DNA from: Streptomyces sp. 130 | GTDB lineage: Bacteria; Actinomycetota; Actinomycetes; Streptomycetales; Streptomycetaceae | Assembly: GCF_007096885.1 (NCBI RefSeq) | Contig: NZ_VJNO01000044.1 | Coordinates: 1-48,836, forward strand | Direction of reading: 5' to 3' | DNA length: 48,836 nt | Shown here: piece after piece, positions 23,286-30,535 of the stretch | Position numbering within the stretch: position 1 is the first letter of the stretch | Layout of the letters: the number at the start of each line of letters is the position of its first letter | Notes under the pieces: model-generated | The model's database searches: none | What the model was told of the DNA's origin: nothing | Seen by the model: only the letters and a program-made list of their open reading frames with translations | Translations under genes and position numbers: made by a program

Positions 23286-24668
23286 TCAGGCGGTGTCGCG
23301 GGTCCGGGCGGTGCTCGCCTCGCGGATCAGTTCCGCGTACCGCCGGCCGCTGGTCTTGACCGTGCGGCGCTGGGTCGCGTAGTCGACGTGGACCAGGCCG
23401 AACCGCTTGTCGTAGCCGTACGCCCACTCGAAGTTGTCGAGCAGCGACCAGGCGAAGTAGCCGGCCAGCGGGGCGCCCTTGCGGACGGCCCGGGCGCAGG
23501 CCGCGAGGTGTTCCTCCAGGTACTGCGTGCGCTCGAAGTCGTGCACCGAGCCGTCGGGGAGTACGACGTCCTGGTAGGCCGAACCGTTCTCCGTGACGTA
23601 GACGCGCTCGACGCCGTACTCCTCGGTCAGGCGCAGGAGCAGCTGCTCCAGGCCCTCGGCGTGCACCTCCCAGTCCATGTGGGTGTGGCGGGAACCGGGC
23701 AGGTAGACCTGCTTGGCGTGCGGGACCGGGCCGGACGGGTCGGCGGTGACGACCTGGCGGAAGTAGTAGTTGACGCCCAGCCAGTCCAGCGGCGCGGATA
23801 TCAGGTCCATGTCGCCTTCCTGGACGGGGAGTTCGACTCCGTACAGGTCGACCATGTCCTGCGGGTAGCCGCGGCCGAGGATCGGGTCGAGCCACCAGCG
23901 GTTGGTGTGGCCGTCGCCGCGCACCGCCGCCGCCCGGTCCGCCTCGCGGTCGGTGGCCGCCTCCACGGGGCTGAGGTTGTTGACGATGCCGACCCGGGCG
24001 TCGGGGGAGATGCCCCGGATCGCCCGGACCGCGAGGCCATGGCCCAGGTGCAGGTGGTAGGAGGCCCGGACGGCGGCGGTCAGGTCGGTGAGACCCGGTG
24101 CCATCGTGCCCTCCAGGTGGCCGATCCACGCCGAGCACAGGGGCTCGTTGAGGGTCGCCCAGTCCTTGACCCGGTCCCCGAGGCGTTCCACGACGACCGA
24201 GGCGTACGCGGCGAAGTGCTCCGCGGTCTCCCGTACGGTCCAGCCGCCCCGGTCCTGGAGGGCCTGCGGCAGGTCCCAGTGGTAGAGCGTGGCGAACGGG
24301 GTGATCCCGGCGTCGAGGAGCCCGTCCACCAGCCGGTCGTAGAAGTCGAGGCCGGCCGCGTTGACCGGTCCGTCGCCGCCGGGCACGATGCGCGGCCAGG
24401 CGAGCGAGAAGCGGTAGGCGTTCGCCCCCACCTCCTTGATCAGGCCGATGTCCTCCGGGACCCGGTGGTAGTGGTCGCAGGCCACGTCGCCGGTGTCGCC
24501 GCGGGCCACCTTGCCCGGGGTGTGCGAGAACGTGTCCCAGATGGAGGGGGCGCGGCCGTCCTCGGCCACGGCTCCCTCGATCTGGTACGCGGCGGTGGCG
24601 ACGCCCCAGGTGAAGCCGGCCGGCAGGGCGCTGAGGTCGTTCACGGACTTCCTTTCCGAAGCGGTCAC
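23286..24668 (-). CDS. GH1 beta-glucosidase
   Basis: A cytoplasmic beta-glucosidase of about 460 residues that splits imported beta-glucosides to glucose. The family signature FTWGVATAAYQIEGA is near residue 20. The acid/base glutamate is in TLNEPL (about 170) and the nucleophile in VTENGSAY (about 360); the aglycone-side motif SLLDNFEWAYGY is near 410. There is no signal peptide. Two GTG starts fit: 24668, overlapping the permease stop as GTGA, and 24644, with a GGAAAGGA ribosome site. It is the last gene of the binding protein-permease-permease-GH1 operon, an arrangement like cebEFG-bglC. bglC is not assigned because no CebR box precedes this operon. Confidence 0.95.
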   Translation of the reverse strand: MTASERKSVNDLSALPAGFTWGVATAAYQIEGAVAEDGRAPSIWDTFSHTPGKVARGDTGDVACDHYHRVPEDIGLIKEVGANAYRFSLAWPRIVPGGDGPVNAAGLDFYDRLVDGLLDAGITPFATLYHWDLPQALQDRGGWTVRETAEHFAAYASVVVERLGDRVKDWATLNEPLCSAWIGHLEGTMAPGLTDLTAAVRASYHLHLGHGLAVRAIRGISPDARVGIVNNLSPVEAATDREADRAAAVRGDGHTNRWWLDPILGRGYPQDMVDLYGVELPVQEGDMDLISAPLDWLGVNYYFRQVVTADPSGPVPHAKQVYLPGSRHTHMDWEVHAEGLEQLLLRLTEEYGVERVYVTENGSAYQDVVLPDGSVHDFERTQYLEEHLAACARAVRKGAPLAGYFAWSLLDNFEWAYGYDKRFGLVHVDYATQRRTVKTSGRRYAELIREASTARTRDTA

Positions 24669-25573
24669 TTGACGGCTCCCGCGGTCAGGCCGGCCACCAG
24701 GTAGCGCTGCAGGAGCAGGAAGCCGGCGACGATCGGCACGCTGACGACGAGCGAGGCGGCCATGACCTGGTTCCAGTACACGTCGTTCTGGGTGGCGTAG
24801 CCCTGGAGGCCGACGGCCAGTGTGCGGGTGGTGTCGTTGGTCATGACGGAGGCGAAGAGGACCTCGCCCCAGGCCGTCATGAACGCGTACACGGCGACGG
24901 CCACGATGCCGGGCACGGCGGCCGGGACCACGACCTTGAACAGGGCGCGGACGGGCCCGCAGCCATCGACGAGCGCGGCCTCGTCCAGATCCCGGGGGAT
25001 CGAGTCGAAGTAGCCGATGAGCATCCAGATGGAGAACGGCAGCGAGAACGTCAGGTACGTGAGGATCAGACCGCCGCGCGAGCCGTACAGGGCGACGCCC
25101 GTGCTGTTGCCGATGTTGACGAAGATCAGGAAAAGCGGCAGCAGGAAGAGGATGCCCGGGAACATCTGGGTGGACAGCACCGTCACGGTGAAGGCGCGCT
25201 TGCCGCGGAACCTGTAGCGGCTCACCGCGTACGCCGAGAACACCGCGATGATCACCGAGAGGACCGTCGCCGCGCCCGCCACGATCAGGGAGTTCACGAA
25301 GTAGCGGGCCAGCGGGACGGTTTTCCAGATGTCGAGGTAGGGCTTGACCGTCAGCCCGGACGGAATCCAGTGGAACTTCCCGGACACGTCCTGGAGCGGC
25401 TTGAGCGAGCTGCTGATCATCACATAGACGGGCAGCAGGGCGAAGAGGGTCAGGAAGGCCAGGACGGCCCGGCGGACCCAGAGGAAGGACCGCGGGGCGG
25501 CCATCGGGGAGCGGTTCCGCCGCCGCGCTCCCGCCTTCGCCGGCAGTGCGGACGGCTGGGCAGGGCTAGGCAT
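24665..25573 (-). CDS. Sugar ABC transporter permease (MalG type)
   Basis: A 302-residue inner-membrane permease with six predicted helices, starting at FLTLFALLPVYVMISSS. The EAA loop that docks the ATPase is IPRDLDEAALVDGCGPVRAL, about 100 residues from the C terminus as usual. The ATG at 25573 is chosen for the GGAAGGG upstream; a GTG two codons earlier is possible. It overlaps the preceding permease gene by eight bases, so translation is coupled. No ATPase gene is in the operon; in Streptomyces the shared ATPase MsiK commonly energises such importers. Confidence 0.94.
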   Translation of the reverse strand: MPSPAQPSALPAKAGARRRNRSPMAAPRSFLWVRRAVLAFLTLFALLPVYVMISSSLKPLQDVSGKFHWIPSGLTVKPYLDIWKTVPLARYFVNSLIVAGAATVLSVIIAVFSAYAVSRYRFRGKRAFTVTVLSTQMFPGILFLLPLFLIFVNIGNSTGVALYGSRGGLILTYLTFSLPFSIWMLIGYFDSIPRDLDEAALVDGCGPVRALFKVVVPAAVPGIVAVAVYAFMTAWGEVLFASVMTNDTTRTLAVGLQGYATQNDVYWNQVMAASLVVSVPIVAGFLLLQRYLVAGLTAGAVK

Positions 25574-26576
25574 CGGCACCCTTCCTTCCGCGTGAGGTGA
25601 TGAACAGGTAGACGGCCGTCACGACCAGCAGGAACAGCAGGAGCAGCACGGACATCGCGGAGCCGGTGCCGAAGTTCCAGGTGACGAACGAGGACTGGTA
25701 GATGTGGATCGAGATCAGGTCCGCGTTCTCGGGGGCGGCCTTTCCGAACAGCACGTACGGGGTGTTGAAGTCGTTGAACGTCCACAGGAAGAGGACGAGC
25801 ACGAGGACCTGGTTGACCGGGCGCAGCGAGGGCAGCGTGATCTTGCGGATCTGCTGCCAGATGCCGGCGCCGTCGATCGAGGCGGCCTCGTACAGCTCGC
25901 GCGGGATGTTCTGGAGCCCGGCCATCACGATCAGGAAGGCGAAGGGCCAGCCCTTCCAGACCGAGACGATGATCAGCGCGTAGATGCTGTTGTCGCCGAT
26001 CAGCCAGAAGGACGGCTGGTCGGTGAGCCCGAGCTGGTCGTGGAGCACGTGATTGACCAGGCCGTTGTCGCGCTGGAACATGAAGGCCCAGGTGATCACG
26101 GCCGCGTAGACCGGCAGGGCGTACGGGACGAGGAAGACCGCCCGCAGGAAGCCCCGGCCGCGGAAGTTCTCCTGCAGCATGATCGCCGCCGCGACCCCGA
26201 ACAGCCACGCCAGGCCGACGGCGAAGAACGTGAAGACGCAGGTGACGAAGAACGAGTGGAGCAGTGCCTCGCCGATCGGGGCGTTGACGTCGACGGCGAT
26301 CTTGTAGTTGTCGAAGCCGTTCCAGGGCGCCCCGCCCCAGTTGTTGATGTAGAACTGCGTGAACTGGCGGAAGCTCATCACGATTCCGATGATCATCGGA
26401 ATCACATGGACGAGGAGTTCGAGCAGGACGGCCGGCAGGAGCAGGAGATAGGGCAGTCCGCCCTGGCGTATCCGGTCGGGGATGCGCGGCAGCCTCCTGC
26501 GCGCACCCCCGCTGCCCCGGCTCGTCACCCTGTCCGACTTATCCGTCAGGCTGTCGGTGGTCACGGTGGCGGTCAT
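25566..26576 (-). CDS. Sugar ABC transporter permease (MalF type)
   Basis: A 336-residue permease. A cytoplasmic N-terminal tail of ~40 residues with Arg-rich sequence precedes six helices from LPYLLLLPAVLLELLVHVI. The EAA loop is IPRELYEAASIDGAGIWQQI. It forms the membrane channel together with the MalG-type permease that follows. It starts ten bases after the binding-protein stop and overlaps the next gene, so it is co-transcribed. Confidence 0.94.
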   Translation of the reverse strand: MTATVTTDSLTDKSDRVTSRGSGGARRRLPRIPDRIRQGGLPYLLLLPAVLLELLVHVIPMIIGIVMSFRQFTQFYINNWGGAPWNGFDNYKIAVDVNAPIGEALLHSFFVTCVFTFFAVGLAWLFGVAAAIMLQENFRGRGFLRAVFLVPYALPVYAAVITWAFMFQRDNGLVNHVLHDQLGLTDQPSFWLIGDNSIYALIIVSVWKGWPFAFLIVMAGLQNIPRELYEAASIDGAGIWQQIRKITLPSLRPVNQVLVLVLFLWTFNDFNTPYVLFGKAAPENADLISIHIYQSSFVTWNFGTGSAMSVLLLLFLLVVTAVYLFITSRGRKGADA

Positions 26577-26586
26577 GAGGGGTGCC

Positions 26587-27897
26587 TTACTGCTGCATCG
26601 TCTGCTGGGCCTTTTCCAGGCGCGCCTTGACGGATTCGGTGGTCACGGGGCGGCCGGCGGCCGCGTCGGCCCACAGCTCCTTGACCGCGGTGCCGACGGC
26701 GGTCTCGAACTGCGATTCGTTGGGGACCTGCGGCAGCGGGGCCGCGCTCTTGGCCAGCGTGTCGCGCAGGACCGCGAGGTCGGGCGCCGAGAACGCCGCG
26801 TCCGCCTGGGCGGCCTTGACCGGCGGGATCGAGCCGTAGGTCTTGTTGAGCAGCTTCTGCTCGGCGTCGCTCGTCATGAACTTCACGAACTTCTTGGCGC
26901 CGTCGAGGTTCTTGGTGTTCTTGAACACCGCCATGTTGATGCCGGCGACCATGGAGTTGACGTTCTTGCCCTGGCCGGGGGCTCCGGAGGGGACGGGGAC
27001 CGGGGCCGCGCCCCAGTCCTCGGGCTTCATGCCCTGCGAGGCGAAGGTGGAGGCGGCGGCCTGCCACAGCACCATCGCGGTCTTGCCCTTGGCGAAGTCC
27101 GTCAGGGACTGGTTCTGGGCGTACTCCGCGTTGCCCGGGGCGATGATCTTGTCCTTGGCCATGAAGTCGATGTACTGCTTCACGGCCGCGACCGCGCCGT
27201 CCGAGGTGAAGGTCGGCTTGCCCTCGGCGTCGAAGAAGTCGGCGCCGTGCTGCCGGCCCAGGACGAACGTCTGGTGGATGTTGTTGGAGAGGTTGGAGCC
27301 CTCTGCGCCCAGCCCCCACTTGCCGTTCTTGGAGAGCTTCTTGCCGTCCGCGACCAACTCGTCCCAGGTGGCCGGGGGCTTCTCGATGCCGGCCTCGGCG
27401 AAGCTCTTCTTGTTGTAGTAAAGGGCGTACGCGAGTGAGTACAGCGGGACCGCGGCGGGGTCCTGGCCCGCCGCGCCGGCCGAGGCCACCGCCGAGTCGA
27501 CGAACCGGTCACGGCCGCCGATCGCGTCGAAGTTCTCCTTGTTCCAAGGGAGCAGCGCGCCGGTCGCCTGGAGCGAGGCCGACCAGGTGTTGCCGATGTT
27601 CAGGACGTCCGGGCCCTGACCGGACGTGGTGGCGGCGAGGATGCGGTTGAGCAGGTCGGCCCACGGCACGACCTCCAGCTTGACCTTGATGCCGGTCTGC
27701 TTCTCGAACTTCTTCAGCTCGGGAGTCAGGATCTTCTTGTCGGCCTCGATGCTGGCGCCCTGGTTGGAGGCCCAGTACGTGAGGGTCTTCGGCGAATCGT
27801 TGCTGCCGCCCGACGACGTACCGCCGCCGCAGCCGGTGACACCGGCGGTTATGGAGATCGCGAGGGTGACGGCTGCCGCGGCTCTGGTGGTGCGCAT
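26587..27897 (-). CDS. Sugar-binding lipoprotein of an ABC importer
   Basis: A 436-residue extracellular solute-binding protein (family 1). The lipobox GVTGCGGG places the lipidated cysteine at Cys23, anchoring it to the outer face of the membrane. The fold markers are LTYWASNQGAS, VKLEVVPWADLLNRI, ALYYNKKSFAEAGIEKPPAT and INMAVFKNTKNLDGAKKFVK. It opens the four-gene importer/GH1 operon. Since GH1 ends the operon, the ligand is probably a short beta-glucoside such as a cello-, laminari- or gentio-oligosaccharide; this is inference. A good promoter and a probable ROK operator lie upstream. Confidence 0.93.
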   Translation of the reverse strand: MRTTRAAAAVTLAISITAGVTGCGGGTSSGGSNDSPKTLTYWASNQGASIEADKKILTPELKKFEKQTGIKVKLEVVPWADLLNRILAATTSGQGPDVLNIGNTWSASLQATGALLPWNKENFDAIGGRDRFVDSAVASAGAAGQDPAAVPLYSLAYALYYNKKSFAEAGIEKPPATWDELVADGKKLSKNGKWGLGAEGSNLSNNIHQTFVLGRQHGADFFDAEGKPTFTSDGAVAAVKQYIDFMAKDKIIAPGNAEYAQNQSLTDFAKGKTAMVLWQAAASTFASQGMKPEDWGAAPVPVPSGAPGQGKNVNSMVAGINMAVFKNTKNLDGAKKFVKFMTSDAEQKLLNKTYGSIPPVKAAQADAAFSAPDLAVLRDTLAKSAAPLPQVPNESQFETAVGTAVKELWADAAAGRPVTTESVKARLEKAQQTMQQ

Positions 27898-27958
27898 GCG
27901 GGATGGCCCCTTTCCGGGGAGGAAGGCCGTGTTCGGGGAGCCGAGCGACCTTCAGGGC

Positions 27959-28002
27959 TTAATTTATGACGTGATTTAAAAGGTGAGAGAAGGTCGCGTC
28001 AA
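27959..28002 (-). promoter_or_regulatory. Promoter and probable ROK operator of the ABC-GH1 operon
   Basis: On the minus strand TTGACG (27997-28002) and TTAAAT (27974-27979) are separated by 17 bases, a near-consensus vegetative promoter. An imperfect AT-rich palindrome with TTAA ends (27959-27979) overlaps the -10. The divergent gene is a ROK repressor, so this is the likely repression site for both directions. Confidence 0.65.
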
Positions 28003-28043
28003 GTCCCGGGGTCGCGGTATGTTTCCGCCAGGGAAGGAGCCAC

Positions 28044-29402
28044 ATGGCTGAGCGCAACAGACGGACCGTGCGTGACCTGCGACGCGGCAACCGGTCGCGG
28101 GTATTGCAACGGTTGTATTTCGACGGCCCGCTGAGCCGCCAGGAGCTCGGTCCCGCGACCGGGCTGAGTTCGGGTTCCATCAGCAACGTCGTCGCGGAGC
28201 TCTCCGCGGAGAACCTGCTGGAGGAGGCCGGTGTCGTGGATTCCGACGGCGGGCGCCCCCGCACCCTGCTGCGCGTCGCCCCCGGCGGTGGCCTCCTCAT
28301 CGGCGTCGACATCGGGGAGACCCGGATCAGGGTGGAGCTCTTCGACCTCTCCCTGACCGAGCTCGCCCGCACCGAGCGGCTGCTCGCCCAGCACGGCTAC
28401 GACGTGGACCGCATCGTCGGCCATGTCCGCAGCGGCGTCGCCGACGTGCTGCGGGACGCCGGCGCCGACCCGCACCGGCTGCTCGGCATCGGGATCGGCG
28501 TCCCCGGCATCATCGAGCGCCACGCGCCGGACGGCGTCGTCGGCGATGTGGGCTCCGTGGTGCACGGCCAGACCATCGACTGGAGCGCCGTCCCCTTCGA
28601 GCGGCTGCTCCGGGACGCCGTGCGGGTGCCGCCCGAAGTCCCGTTCTTCATCGACAACGGCGCCAAGACCCTCGGCCAGGCCGAGATGTGGTTCGGCGGC
28701 GGGCGGGGCGCGGGCGCCTCCGCGATCGCCCTCATCGGTTCCGGCGTCGGCGCCTGCGTCAACCACGGCGACCTGCTGGACGAGGACCGCAGCAGCCAGG
28801 CCCTGGAGTGGGGCCACACCACCGTGCAGCTGCGCGGCCGGCGCTGCCGCTGCGGGTCGATCGGCTGCCTGGAGGCGTACGCGGGTGCCGAGGCGATGCG
28901 CGAACGCTGGCACGAGGCGGGCGGCCCGCTGCCCGCCGACGCCGACGACGAGACCGCGCTCGCCGCGCTCCTCGGCGCCGCCTACCCGCCCCCCGGGGCC
29001 GAACCCGACCCGGTCGCGGTGGCGCTGCTCGACGAGACCGCCGAGTGCCTGGGCGCCGCGCTGGGCGACCTGATCAACCTCTTCCTGCCCGAGCGCATCC
29101 TGCTCGGCGGCTGGGCGGGCCTCCTCATCGGCCCGCACCTGCTGCCCGACATCCGGCGCTACGCCCAGGAGTACGCGCTGAAGCACGCCTCGGCCCGGAC
29201 CACCATCGAGATGGGCCGCCTCGGCCCGGACGCGGTCACGGTCGGCGCGGCGACCCTGCCGCTGGCCGACTTCCTGGCCCGCGGCGGCGGCCGGCCCTCA
29301 CCGGCACCCGCCACCGGCGCCACGCCACCGGCGCTCCGGACCCCGGCGGACGCCGTACGCGGCAGGCAGGGGCCCCGGACGGAGCGGGGCGCGGCGGGGT
29401 GA
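28044..29402 (+). CDS. ROK family transcriptional repressor
   Basis: A 452-residue NagC/XylR-type regulator. The N-terminal winged helix has SRQELGPATGLSSGSISNVV (about 34-53). The sugar-kinase-like ROK domain begins GGLLIGVDIGETRIRVELFD. The zinc site CRCGSIGCLEAYAG is intact, as is GSGVGACVNHGD. It is divergent from the ABC-GH1 operon and most likely represses it, releasing DNA when the imported sugar or a phosphorylated product binds. AAGGAG supports the ATG at 28044. A Pro/Ala-rich tail of ~35 residues follows the ROK domain. Confidence 0.93.
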   Translation: MAERNRRTVRDLRRGNRSRVLQRLYFDGPLSRQELGPATGLSSGSISNVVAELSAENLLEEAGVVDSDGGRPRTLLRVAPGGGLLIGVDIGETRIRVELFDLSLTELARTERLLAQHGYDVDRIVGHVRSGVADVLRDAGADPHRLLGIGIGVPGIIERHAPDGVVGDVGSVVHGQTIDWSAVPFERLLRDAVRVPPEVPFFIDNGAKTLGQAEMWFGGGRGAGASAIALIGSGVGACVNHGDLLDEDRSSQALEWGHTTVQLRGRRCRCGSIGCLEAYAGAEAMRERWHEAGGPLPADADDETALAALLGAAYPPPGAEPDPVAVALLDETAECLGAALGDLINLFLPERILLGGWAGLLIGPHLLPDIRRYAQEYALKHASARTTIEMGRLGPDAVTVGAATLPLADFLARGGGRPSPAPATGATPPALRTPADAVRGRQGPRTERGAAG

Positions 29403-29435
29403 ACGGGGCTCTGCCGCGGAGATTTCGGGCACGCC

Positions 29436-30527
29436 CTACGCGGAGTCCCGCACCACCAGTGAGGGTTCGAAGATCACGGACGTCGCGGCGCCCTCCGGCT
29501 TGCCCAGCCGCTCGATCAGCAGCCGGGCCATCTCGGCGGCCATCGCCTCCACCGGCTGGCGGACCGTGGTCAGCGGCGGACGGCAGGCCAGGGCCGCGCT
29601 GCTGTCGTCGAAGCCGATCACCGCGACGTCCTCCGGGACCCGCTTGCCGCGCTCCCGCAGGACATGGCAGGCGCCCGTGGCCATCAGGTCGTTCGCCGCG
29701 AACACCCCGTCGAGGTCCGGGTGTTCGGCCAGCAGCCGCTCCATCGCGGTCTCGCCGCTCTCCTGCGTGAACCGGCCCTCGGCGATGGCGATGTAGGGGT
29801 GCCCGTTCTGCGCCATCGCGTCCCGGAAGCCGGTCAGCCGCTCCTGCACCGCGGGCACGTCGAGCGGCCCGGTGATGGTCGCGATCCGGCGGCAGCCCCG
29901 GGCCAGCAGATGTTCGGCGGCCAGCCGCGCGCCGTCCTGATGGGCGACGTCGACGTAGCTGATCCGGGCCGCGCGGGCCGGGCGCGCGTACAGCACGGCC
30001 GGCAGCCCCGCGTCCGTCAGCATGCCCGGCAGCGGGTCCTCCGCGTGCGTCGAGACGATCAGCGCACCGTCCGCGCTGCCCTGGCGCAGGAACGCCACCA
30101 CCTCGTCCCGCGCCCGTGAGGTCTCGGCGAACATCAGGACCGGATGCATCCCGCGCGGCCTCAGGTAGTCGACGACACCGGTCACCACCCGCCCGAAGAA
30201 CGGGTCCGCGAACACCTGCCCGGTGAAGGAGGCCCCCTCGCCCCCGTCCGCCTCGTCCGCCGGCGCGTCGTCCCGCGCCTCCGGCTCGACGCCCGCGCCG
30301 GACACCACCAGCGCGATGGCGTCGGTGCGCCGGGTCACCAGCGAGCGCGCCGCGCGGTTGGGCGCGTAGCCGGTGGAGGCGACCGCGCGGCGCACCGCTT
30401 CCTGGATCACCGGGTCGACATTCCGTACGCCGTTGATCACCCGGGAGACGGTGGCGCGGGAAACCCCGGCCGCCCTCGCCACGTCCTCAAGGGTGGGTGT
30501 TCCGGCCGGGCGCAGATCATCCGTCAT
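29436..30527 (-). CDS. LacI family regulator of the GH3 operon
   Basis: A 363-residue LacI/GalR repressor. The DNA-binding domain is at about 12-62 (TLEDVARAAGVSRATVSRVI, hinge PNRAARSLVT), and the sugar domain has VAVIGFDDSSAALACRPPLT and TTVRQPVEAMA. An unusual acidic insertion (DDAPADEADGGEGA) lies near residue 85, after the first strand of the effector domain. It starts nine bases after the GH3 stop, so it is the second gene of a GH3-lacI operon. GGAGAGCGCTCTCC is found in the GH3 tail just before this gene and upstream of GH3, making autoregulation through that box very likely. Confidence 0.92.
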   Translation of the reverse strand: MTDDLRPAGTPTLEDVARAAGVSRATVSRVINGVRNVDPVIQEAVRRAVASTGYAPNRAARSLVTRRTDAIALVVSGAGVEPEARDDAPADEADGGEGASFTGQVFADPFFGRVVTGVVDYLRPRGMHPVLMFAETSRARDEVVAFLRQGSADGALIVSTHAEDPLPGMLTDAGLPAVLYARPARAARISYVDVAHQDGARLAAEHLLARGCRRIATITGPLDVPAVQERLTGFRDAMAQNGHPYIAIAEGRFTQESGETAMERLLAEHPDLDGVFAANDLMATGACHVLRERGKRVPEDVAVIGFDDSSAALACRPPLTTVRQPVEAMAAEMARLLIERLGKPEGAATSVIFEPSLVVRDSA

Positions 30528-30535
30528 GAGCGCAT

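Noticed and set aside
23286..27897. Canonical cebEFG-bglC operon
   Set aside because: Gene order matches, but there is no CebR box before the binding-protein gene and a ROK regulator, not CebR, is divergent.
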